Origin: Posidonia oceanica
Taxonomy: Eukaryota; Streptophyta; Magnoliopsida; Alismatales; Posidoniaceae
Direction of reading: 5' to 3'
Assembly: GCA_037176725.1 (NCBI GenBank)
Contig: JAZBRS010000020.1
Span: forward strand, 87,428,001 to 87,492,000
DNA length: 64,000 nucleotides
Of the stretch, positions 35,820-45,939 are shown piece after piece. The translations under genes and the position numbers were made by a program. Positions within the stretch are counted from its first letter, which is position 1, and each line of letters opens with the position of its first letter. The notes beneath the pieces are model-generated. The model ran no database searches and was not told where the DNA came from. It worked only from the letters and a program-made list of their open reading frames with translations.

Positions 35820-35888
35820 GATAGGTTAACGGACCTATCGCCGAATAGTTAGGGATATCAACCCGAATGATAGGTTAACGGACCTATC
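35820..35888. repeat. Hairpin modules with covarying stems (set 2)
   Basis: GATAGGTTAACGGACCTATC occurs at 35820-35839 and 35869-35888, each followed by CGCCGA and a GGG(A/T)T...CCC stem. Period 49 bases. Confidence 0.85.
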
Positions 35889-36180
35889 GCCGAGCAGTTA
35901 GGGTTGCCAGCCCGGATGATGAGATGAATGTAAGAAGTAGAAGGGATGCATGCTCTTTAATGAGTTTTTGTTGATTTTATGCTTTTTATGATTTTCAGGC
36001 AAGGCGAAAAAAAACCGCAAAAACAAAACAAAACGAAAAGAAAAGACTATGTAGAAACAAAAGAGAGGTTAGAAGGGCTTACCTGTCAGCAACCTCAGGA
36101 GGGAGGCGCTGGGTTCGCTCCTACGCTGCTGATGTTGTCAGCGGGGTCCACTATTGGCTGCAAAAGTTGGAGAAGAACTT

Positions 36181-36190
36181 ACCTGGATGA
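36181..36190 (-). other. Candidate splice donor downstream of gag
   Basis: The minus strand reads TCATCCAG then GTAAGTTC, a perfect plant donor consensus (CAG|GTAAGT), about 220 bases after the gag stop. A second, CAG|GTAAGC, lies at about 36080. Ogre elements are known to splice an intron between the gag-protease and RT parts; these donors may be relics. No acceptor was paired. Confidence 0.35.
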
Positions 36191-36405
36191 CGCTGCACCT
36201 GGTCTTGCTGTTGACGCTGCCGTTGCATCTCTGAGCGTCCCTCGGACGAGAGAAGAGGATCGCGCCGATGGGATCAGAAGGATCCATCGGAGCAGAGCGG
36301 GATTTAGAGAAGATTGGGGTAACCCCCCGAGGTTCCGGCGGAGGAAGGATTGGCTACACTAGGGTGTGGAAGTGCAAGTGCAGGCGTATGTGTATGTGTA
36401 GGCTC

Positions 36406-38448
36406 CTACTTGCCAATGCTGATGATCCTGCGGTCGATCAGGCGTTGAATGGCATCCCGAAGAGTGAGGCAGTTGTCCGTCGAGTGCCCGGTGGCCCGAT
36501 GGAAACTGCAGAACTGATCCGTATCATGCCACCATGGAGGGGGATTTGGTGACGGACGGACAGCCGGGAGCCTCAGGAGCGACTCAACTTGAGGGAAGAT
36601 GGCGCTCAGTGGTTCGGGGAGAGGCGTGTAATCACACTCAGCCCGACGAGGTCGTCTTTGCCCTGGATGGAGTCCTTGCTGAGCGGGTGCGACGTGATGC
36701 ACGGGCTCGACGGTGGCAGTGTGCTCAGTGGGTGCAAAATTAGGTGCGTGCTCTAGCGGAAAAGGGTCTAGTTGACTCTCTGCATAGGCAGGCCCTTTGG
36801 GAAGATCGACACATAATTCGGAGAGCTTTTCAGAGCAGTCAGGAGTGGGGCTGTTGTTATTGTTGCTGTGGCGATTGCTGGAGGTGTTGGCCTGCCTAGC
36901 CAATGCAGAAAGTGCGGGGAAATGCCCACTTCGCAGCGAGCTTTCCACGCAGACACCAGCCCTAATCAGCGATGCATGACTAGTGATGTGCTGAATGCAA
37001 AGCAGAGTCCCAATCGCTGGCAGCGCTCCATTAATGATCATCTCGATAGAATCCTCCTCGGAGGGTTTATCTTTGACTTGGGCGGCTAAGGAACGCCAGC
37101 GACCGACATACTCCCCGAATGGCTCTTGGGGTCTCTGCTGGATGGCGACAAGATCCTCCCTCTTCGGGATCAGGTCGAGGTTGAAAGCATACTGCTCAAG
37201 GAAGGCCTGAGAAAGATCGGTCCAAGTTCGAACCGCTGCCATGTCAAGGGAAGTGAACCACTTGAGCGCGGGGCCGGTCAAACTCTTCTGAAACAGGCAG
37301 ATAAGGAGCCTTTCATCAGCCTGAAGCTGAGCAAGGTCCCCGCAGTATGCCTTCAGATGCGAAATAGGACAGCCTTTACCATTGTATTTATCGAAGACCG
37401 GGATACGGAACTTCGAAGGGAGTGCGGCCTCGGGAAAGAGACAGAGGTCGCGGAACTGGTAAGACTGGTGGTCCTTGCCCTGCACTAGACATAGTGCTTT
37501 CTCCAGAACGTCCATTCTATCATTGATTTGGTCTGGATTAGCTGCCATAGGGGATGGTGCAGCAGGGGTAGGGACCACATACGCCGAGTGGGTCGCACCT
37601 AAGTGCTCCTCCGGATCCACCATCACGTCGCCTGATGGAGCAACGGGATGGCCGACGTATCCGTGCGTGCGTGCAGTGTAGGTAGGAAAGTATGCTGGGT
37701 TCTGAACCTGATGCAAGGGGGATGGGTAGGTAACATGCTGTGTGGTGCGAGGTGCAGATTGTTGGAGCAACAGTTGCTGCACAGGCGCGATGTCGGGCAG
37801 TGAACCAGTGGGATACTGTGCTCCAACCAGCCCAAAAGACTGATCACCAGTAAAGGGAGTTGTATGCAGTGCATAGTGTTGTGCAGAAGCAGGAGACAGA
37901 TGCCGCGCCCCCATCACCGGAGCAGTGTGTAGCTGGGGCGATGGTCTAGGCGGGAGTGCAGTGTGTGCAACAGCAGGCCGCAGAGGAACCTTAGGGGCAA
38001 CAGGAATACAAGAGGGTCGAACTGATAGAGCCACACCCTGCAGCCGCTGGATAGCGTCCATCAGGTGTTGGTACTGCACTTCAGGAGACCCGTGAGTGGG
38101 AACACTGAATTGCAGGACCGGCCGGGAGGCAGACTCAAGAGATTGAGAACCTAAAGCAAAGGTCATCGCAGTAGAAGGGATGTCGGGAACGACATATCCC
38201 CTGGACGAAGGGGTCAGAGGCGCCTCCGGAACGCAAGGGGCGGTCATCGAGACACATTCGACGACCGGATCCGGAGTGGCGCAAGTTTGCCAGAGACCCA
38301 CAGCAGAAGGGAGTGCCCTAGACGCCTAAGGATGGAATCCGGGTGTCATAGAGGGCACAGAGCGAACAGAAGTGAAATCCAAAGAGACCCAAGTGGTAAA
38401 CCCCTCCGAATCAGCGGTAAAGTGGAGCCCACCGACAGACTGGGCCAT
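36406..38448 (-). pseudogene. Ogre-type gag of the gag-only element, nearly intact
   Basis: The ATG at 38448-38446 (MAQSVGGLHF) opens a 681-codon frame broken only by one TAG at 38328-38326 (codon 41), which a single C-to-T change from CAG would explain. From codon 50 on it is open for 631 codons. The centre has the retrotransposon gag core (CLFQKSLTGPALKWFTSL, then TWTDLSQAFLEQY and YVGRWRSLAAQV). A Ser/Asn/Gln/Pro-rich part follows and a C-terminal Cys/His motif (FCSFHRATGHSTDNC, then LRDAIQRLI). Gag packages element RNA into particles. The final TAG may also be a decayed CAG, since the frame continues with Thr/His/Pro-rich residues like those in the related gag at 62361-64000. With the early stop suppressed or recent, this is the element's only protein. 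Confidence 0.9.
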
Positions 38449-39720
38449 TGCTGACTGAGTCTAAGTGAGCGGAAGCTGCGATGAGAGAGAAAGAAGTAAC
38501 GTTCTAAGGAAAACTACTGCCGGAAGTGACAAGTAGCTCAGAGGAAGGACGCTCAGAGTCCGGGCAGCGGATCCCTCACGTACCTGCAAAAGAGTAAAGA
38601 TGTTAGAAGTTGTATGCAATAAAGAGTTATTAGGGGTGGCATGAATGGCACACGTGCAAATGAATGTCCTAAGATGCGCTCTCTCACCATACATGTCCTG
38701 AGCAGATGACCTACTAGGACGCACTCAAAGGGTAGTGGGTTTAAACAGACTCCAGGTCAGAAAAAGCAGGTCCCCCGTCTAACTCCCGGCCCAAAGCTCA
38801 GGTAATGACAGGGTGGTGCGTTGGTGGCCTCAACCTCGCCTAAGCGTAGGAAGTACCCTCCACTAACACCGACACGACCCCGGACAAGGGGGGACAGACC
38901 GACCGACTTCACACCATGCCAAAGCATCGGGGTGAGGGGCCGGAGCCATCCTTCGCAGACTGTGGGTGGACTCAGAAGAGAGAATGCATGCTTTCTAAGA
39001 TGAATCAATCATGCAAGATGTTTTAGAGTCTTTTACTTGCGTTTTATTAACCAGAAAGGGGGAAAATTGCAAGTTATTGGCTCTAGTTGTGCTTAGAAGT
39101 TATTGTTTAGCTTTATTGTAGCTTTTAGATTAAGCAAAAGGGAAAGCAAACATGTTTCTACTGTCCTAGGCATGGCATACGCAAAGGGGAAAGAGACAGA
39201 CAAACATGGCATGCAATCAATCACACAACAAAGCAAAAGGCATGCGCATGGCATGTGCAAGTGTTCGTGGACATAATAGTGAAAGGAAAAGCATTCGTCG
39301 AGTCAAAAGGCATGTATGCAAAGTATGTGCGTGCGCAGTGACATAGCAAAGGTGTAAAAGAAGCATTCAACATTCAAAAGGCATGTATCGTTGCCAAACA
39401 AATACGTAGGCATGCAATGTGCAAGAAATGAAGCAATAATAAGCAAGTAAGGTAAAGAAAATAAAGACAGGTAAGCTGTTAAAAAAAAAGCAAGGAAATA
39501 AGCAAGTAAATAAACGGCAGAGGCGAAGCAAAACAAAACAGAGCGTAAACCGAGGCAAAGGAGGTGCAAAACCTAAGCTGAGCAGCCACAGGCGACTCGC
39601 CAGGAGTTTGCACAGGAAAAGGAGTAAAAACAGGCAAGGGAAACACAAAGGCAAGCAAAGAAGGCAAAACCCAAGCAGAAAGCGAGCGAGCCAAAGCCAA
39701 AACGAAAGCCGGAGTCTAGT
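38449..39720 (-). other. 5' leader of gag-only element
   Basis: Non-coding. The part about 38750-38990 is conserved with the leader of the plus-strand Ogre-like element (22980-23220). On the minus strand TCTTTTGCAG followed by GTACGTG at about 38594-38578 looks like a splice acceptor ahead of the gag ATG. GCAAAA-rich low-complexity sequence fills 39200-39700. Confidence 0.6.
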
Positions 39721-39740
39721 ATCCCCAGCGGAGTCGCCAC
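39721..39740 (-). other. Primer binding site of gag-only element
   Basis: The minus strand reads GTGGCGACTCCGCTGGGGAT immediately after the 5' LTR end (CTACA). This is the Ogre-type site complementary to tRNA-Arg. Confidence 0.9.
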
Positions 39741-42700
39741 TGTAGTAATCCCAGTGTTCAGATCGTCCATGCACATTGCCAAAGCTCGTGTGCACCGATC
39801 AGAATCAGGTTCACTATAGCGGCTATGTCCGAGAAGGAAAACCTAACTCGAAAACATATAAAAGAGGGAAAAAGAGGAAGAAAAGAAGAAGATAAGACAA
39901 AATCGGAGTCGCCACCAAGTCTATTAAATCGGGAGACAAGGAAAACCAGGGAAATGCGTGAATAATCACGCAAAACCAAGCAAAAGATGCAACGTAAGGC
40001 GATGCAGAAGAAATAAGATGCAAATGAATGCAAATGATGTGACTCGTGCCTAGGATAAGGGTAATATGGTCATTGCGGGCCAAGAGAGAGGGCAAGGACT
40101 CCTGTTACGCGCGGGGAAGGTGTTAGGCACCCCCGACACGCCCGAGAATCGGTCTTTCTAGGCTTACGCTCGCATACGCAGGGAAGTGCAGATTTTAGAT
40201 GCCTAAGTGCCAATGAATGCTTATCTAGATGCTCAAAGGTGTGCTCTAAGTGAGGGAATGCAGTGCAAGAAAGTAAACGTGCAGTCTACACGCTCAGCAA
40301 CGCTGTCTGTGTTCCGAACCGGGCGAAACCTAGCTCGTGAGAACTCCAGGCAGTAGGCATCACTGCCCTATATGCAAATGCGGGTGATAAAACAAAACAG
40401 CGGGGAAAACAGGCAATGCAAGCGACATGCAGAGAAAACGGCGTAAAACACGCAAAACGAGGCAAGAACGCAAAACGATGCAAGGAGCGAGGCCGACACG
40501 CGAAACGATGCGAGAAACAGAACAAGAACGCGAAACAGTGCGGGAAAACAAAAAGGGGCGCAAAACAGAGCAAGAAAACAAAGCGGCACGCAAAACAGGG
40601 CGAGAAAACGAGAGGACACGCAAAACGGTGCGAGAAAGCGAAGCTGCATGCAAAACAGAGCAAGAAAACCAAAGGGCACGCAAAACGGTGCAAGACAAAG
40701 AAGCAGCAGGCAAAACGGAGCGAGAAAACGAAAGGGCACGCAAAACGGAGCAAGAAAACCAAAGGGCACGCAAAACGGAGTGAGAAAAACAAAGGGCACG
40801 CAAAACGGAGCGAGGAAACAAAGCTGCACGCAAAACGGAGCGAGAAAACGGGAGGACACGCAAAATGGTGCAAGACAAAGAAGCGGCACGCAAAACGGTG
40901 CGAGAAAACGGAACTACGTGCAAAACGGAGCAAGAAAACCAAAGGACACGCAAAACGGAGCGAGAAAACGGGAGGGCACGCAAAATGGTGCCAAAAACTG
41001 CGAGAAAACGAAGCTGCGCGCAAAACGGAGTAAGAAAACCAAAGGGCACGCAAAACGGTGCAAGACAAAGAAGCGGCACGCAAAACGGTGTGAGAAAACA
41101 GAACTACGCGCAAAACGGAGCAAGAAAACCAAAGGACACGCAAAACGGAGCAAGAAAACTAAAGGGCACGCAAAACGGTGCCAAAAACTGCGAGATAAAA
41201 ACCTCGGAAAAAAGCCGTGCAAATGCAAATGCAAGGAAAAGATTAGGAGCAGTAAAAGGGAGGTAGAACAACGCATGTGTGAGAACAGGCGCTGTTCGGG
41301 GCCACACAGAGTAGGTGTGAAGACCTACAAAGGGGAGAGTGAGCAAACGGAGGGATTACTACCTCTCTTGCGACCATTTCCCACTAAACCGTTCCACGGT
41401 GTGTCTTGCACGTTGCCCAAAGCTCGCGATGCGATCGGATCGTGGAAAAGGGGGAAGAAAGTCATATTAAGTGGTGAATCTAGGGAAAACTCAACACAAA
41501 ACGTCCAAGAGTACGCGAAACAGGGATCTGAGTTGGTAGACAAGAAGAGGAGGCCCTATTCTACATGCTTAAAGAGACAGCAATCGAAAACGAGGAAAAC
41601 TATGCAAATGAATGCAATGCAGGGGTTCAGGAGGACATACCTGGAAATCCAGGAGCCTGATCTGAGATCTGCTTGGTCCATGGTGAAGAGCGCTTCGCTG
41701 CGGTCGCCTGGGCAGCTTACTTGAGAAGATCCAACGGCCGGATCGGAAGATATCGCAGCTTCATGGCAGGAGGGCCAGAACAGGGGAGAAGAACAGATCT
41801 AAGTGTTCAGGAGGTCCTAGGGATGTGCAAAAGGTCCTCCCAGGTGAAAGGGAGCTGATGGGATTCAAGTGTGTGCAAAGGGATGCTTAATGCGAAGCTA
41901 AATGAATGCAGGATGCATGCAAGATGCAAGAAAAGACAAGAGGGGAATTTTTAGAAAAAACGGAGGTTCAAATGCCATTTTTGAAAAGAGAAGGGGGCCA
42001 AATGCAATTTTTCAAAAGGGATGGGGCCCACAGGAGAGAGTTTTGAAAACAGGAGAGGGCAGAGGGTTATTTTGCAAAAGACTGGGTTGAGAAAGCTATT
42101 TTGAAAAGAGGGTATGCATCAGAAGAAGTTTTGAAAACAAAAGGAGGTCAGAATCCAATTTTGGAGAAAACTGGGGTCTAAAGTGCAAATTTTCCAGGAA
42201 ACAGGGTTCTGGGGAGTCCGGGAATGCAAGTGGAGGGTCTACATGCAATTTTGTAAGCATAGGAGCTAAGATGCAACTTTAGGGGCAAAACAGTCTTTTT
42301 ACATGGTTTTTAAAGGATGCAAGGACCTATGTGTGATTTTTGAATCATGCAGGGGTCAAATATGCAATTTTGTATGGTAAACATGCTCTGAAATCAGAAG
42401 ACAGGACTGATGTGCAATTTTAAAAAAAAACAGGGGCCAAAATGCAATGTAATAAGTAAAAAATGCATGCAGGAGGCTACTGTCCATTTAAAATGGACCT
42501 AAATGCAAAAAAGCAAAAACAGAGGGGCAAATATGCAATGCAGTATGCAAAAATCAAAAATAAAGCCTAAGTTACCACAGTGCATGGACCTAAGTGCAAA
42601 ATCAGTAAAGCATGGGGACACAGGATGCAATATGATATGGCAAAATGCATGCAATTAAATGATCTGATTTAAAATAGGACCTAAATGCAAAAATTAGAAA

Positions 42701-45700
42701 CAGAGGGACTAAAACATAAAAAATTACAACTACACAGTACAGTAACAGGACCAAAATGTAAATACTGAAAAACAGGAATAAAATGAGCAATTTAGCATGA
42801 TATTAAATCAGAAACTAAGCAACTTAAATAAGCTAAGGACCAGAACGCAAAAATATAAAAACTTAAGGCAGTAATGTAATACTTGCATCAAAACTATATG
42901 ACTGAAAAAATAACGCTACAGTGACTGCCGGCGGTGGAGAGGTACTGTAGCAGGGACCATCAGAGGTCAGCACCGCCGGCCCAGGGCGCTCGCGGACGCA
43001 CAGGAAGGCGGAGGGGACTGCCGGCGACCGTGCGGAGCTCTGGAGAGTGTCGGAGCGACGTTCCAGTGGCTGGAGCGCCCGGGAGGCAAGTGGCCGGCGC
43101 CGGAGACGAAGGACTGACCGGCGAGATGCAGTCGGAGCAGGAGGGCCGGAGAGCTGGTTCTGGTCGGCGGAAAAGCTTCAGAGGAGGGAGAGGGAGCCAA
43201 GGATGCATGGAGTTACCTGTTTGGGCGGCTGAGGTGTCCTCCCGACCTAGGTGGATTCTGCAGTTGCCGGAGGTGACCGTCCGGAGCGTGCGGGCGTCGT
43301 CCGCGGCTCGCGGGCGTTGGGATCGGCTCCACGCGACCCTCCGGAGCTTTCTGAATGCCTGGAACGGAGGTTTGTCGATCGGAGGAACAAGCGGCTGAAA
43401 TGGGTGTAGGAGACGTCGCCTGAGGTAGGGGGACGATGTGTCACTCTCCGAATCGAGCGGCGGCCTCCTGGGGCTTGCTGGAGGTCGGGCGAAGGTTGTG
43501 GGAGGCCTGGATTAGCCTGAGGGACGCTGCGTTGAGAGGTTGCTGGTGGGTCAGATTTTGGGCAGAAAACGGCATAGGTGTTTGTTGTGGACTGTCGGAG
43601 ATGTGGTGAGCTGTTCGGCTAATGGATGGGTGGACTGAGAAGATGGGGTTCAGGTGAGTATCTCGGAGGAATTTGGTAGGGTGCGGTGAGCTCTGGAGGA
43701 GGGAAATGTGGAGTGGGTTCCGGTTGGATTTCTTTTTGGGTGTCTCGGGGAAATGTGGGGTGGTTTTGCTGTGGAATCGAAGGTTGCGTTCCTGGGAGTT
43801 CGGGCGAGAATGGGGGATGAATTCCAATGGATTCTGGGGGGGTTTCGGCCTTCGATTCGCAGTGGAGTCAAGAGGGGGAGCTACTGGTTTTTTGGGTGGA
43901 TTCCAGAGGGAATTCGGCTCTCTCTCTCGCTGGGGATCGCACAGGGGTCTTCGTCTAGTCTCCGGGATGAATTCTGGATTGTTTCCTTCTCTTCTCCTCC
44001 TCCCGTTATGGCTCTATGGATAGCTCCTTTCTTGGTTGCAGAACTGCGGAACTGCGGCCATTGATTGCCGAGGAAACGGTGGCAGGAGCACGGACGCGAA
44101 GTGGCGTACGCCGGTCCGGTCCTGGCAGAGAGCGTGCGAGCGCAGGCCTGGCCATGGCAGGGGCTAGAAATGGCAGGCGGCGCGCAGAGGCTGCAGGCAC
44201 TGTACCGGCCGGTACTGTGCGGAAGGAGGGAAGGAGGAAGACGCACTGTGGATGCGGGCCGGGCCTGGAGTTTTGAAAGAAGAAAGGAAAACGGGCTGAT
44301 GGGCCCAGTAAGGAAGAAAAGAAAATAAAAAAGGAAGAAAGAAAGAAAGAGAGGGAAAAGAAAAGAAATAAAATTAAAAAAAAATAAATTAAAAATAAAT
44401 AAATATACTAGAAAGGTTGTGTTGTGGGTTAGGGTTTTAATTAGATTTTTTAATGACTGTTTTGTGGTTAATTAATGTGTTTTGGGCTTGATTAGGGTTT
44501 TAGGGCTTTCTTTTGTTTTTAATTTGTTTTCCACTTGATTAAGTGTTTGTTAAATCTTTTAAATTGTTTTTAAAATTGTGTTTTCTTGTTAAGTATTTTA
44601 GGATGTTAATTAGGATTTTTAGGATTTATTTTTATATTAATTAGAGTGGGTTTTGGCTTTTAGTTTTAATCTTTTAAGGTTTTCTTTTCTTAAGTCTTTT
44701 GAATTATGTTTTGATTTTTATTTGTGGATTTTCTCGATGTTTTTTAATTGGGCTTCTCTGGTTTGGTGGAGCATTTTTAAATCTTTTGGCGTGTTTTTCA
44801 TTTTCTTTTTAATCAAGTTCTTAGGTTGTTTATTTTTTTTTTTAGGTTTGTTAAGTTAGGCTTTTTCTTTCATTAATTATTTATCCTAATGTTTTTGATT
44901 GTTTTACTTCGTTTTAGGGTTCATTTTTTTTTAATTCTTTTGATAGAGTTTTCACTTTAGGTTGCTTTTGATTTTATTTCAGTTTTTTCTTTGATTTTAC
45001 AGTATTTTCTTTTAGTTTGTTTTGCATCTTTTAGTTTGCATGCTTGATTTTCTTTTTAGCTTGGTTTAATTGGGTTTAAGTTTTTAATTGTTTGTTTTAT
45101 GTTTTTAAATTATTTTTCTTAGAGTTCTGGTTTGTTTCTCTTATGTTTTAGAGTTTTAGAGATTTTTAGGCTTTTTTATGGATTTTAGCAAAAGGAAGAA
45201 AAGGAAAAGAGAAGAAGGGAGGAAATGGAAAAAGGAGGGAAATAGAGGGAAAAGAGATAGGTTTGAGGGAAATGATTTTTAAAATTCAGGGAAAATGCTA
45301 AAAATAAAATAAAAATAGGAATAAGATAGAGAAGGGATAGAAGTACAAAGGAGGCCCACAGCCAAGCCAGAAAAAGGGCAAGAAGGGGATGAAAAGAGAG
45401 ACGATAATCAGGAGAGAGAGAGGAGAGAGAAAACGATAATCCCGGAGAGAGAAAACGATAATTTGGCCGAAAAGAGGGCTCAGAGGTCTCGGAAAGGGAT
45501 GAAACTTGGCGGGTGTAGGGTCTAGGGTTTGAGGAGCTGGCTCTGAAGTTTTGGTTTGATTTTGAGAAGGTTTTAGAGGGGTTTCAAGGTGTAGAAAAAG
45601 GTAGTTTTGCCTAAGTTTCCTAGGATTTTTGGGAGGGGTTCTGATTTGAAATTTTGCAGGCTTTTTGGTGGGTTTGCTAAGTCATCAGGGGTGAGTTTTC

Positions 45701-45934
45701 CTATGGATTTTGGTCAGTTTTCAGGTCCGGGGAAGGGGTGTAATCCTAGGTCGAGTTTGGGCTTGTTTTGAGGGGAAAGAAGGAGAGAAAGGTGTGGGTT
45801 TGGGTCTGGATTTTGGATGGTTTTAGGTTAAAGTTTTGGATGGTTTTAGGCTAAAGTTTTGGATGTGGTTTTAGGTTTTTTCCTAGCTGCCCGATAGATC
45901 CGTTGATTCAGCCTGTCAAAATGGGTTGTCAACA
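39741..45934 (-). repeat. 5' LTR of gag-only element, 6194 bp
   Basis: Direct copy of 26007-32245, with terminal TGTTGACAACCC on the minus strand at 45934 and ...GGGATTACTACA at 39741. Differences from the other LTR include the 30-bp array, an 11-bp length change near 41602, an insertion of about 20 A/G-rich bases near 44310 and scattered substitutions. Confidence 0.95.
40430..41200. repeat. 30-bp tandem array in 5' LTR
   Basis: Same 30-base unit as 26700-27500. It produces a 358-codon plus-strand frame and 173- to 285-codon minus-strand frames that are purely periodic. Confidence 0.95.
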
Positions 45935-45939
45935 CATAC
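45935..45939. repeat. Target-site duplication CATAC, right copy
   Basis: Pairs with 26002-26006. Confidence 0.95.

Larger units (their letters stand above)
26007..45934 (-). mobile_element. Complete 19.9-kb gag-only LTR element (TR-GAG-like, Ogre/Tat relative)
   Basis: It is bounded by CATAC duplications and has two direct LTRs (26007-32245, 6239 bp; 39741-45934, 6194 bp), a polypurine tract and a primer site. The internal region is 7.5 kb and has one credible protein frame, gag (36406-38448). I found no protease, RT, RNase H or integrase motif there on either strand. Gag-only elements with long terminal repeats have been described in plants as TR-GAGs and are thought to be mobilised by related complete elements. 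The LTRs are nearly identical over long stretches, differing by scattered substitutions, small indels and repeat-number changes. This suggests a fairly recent insertion. The element around it has the same termini and could represent its helper family. Confidence 0.9.
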
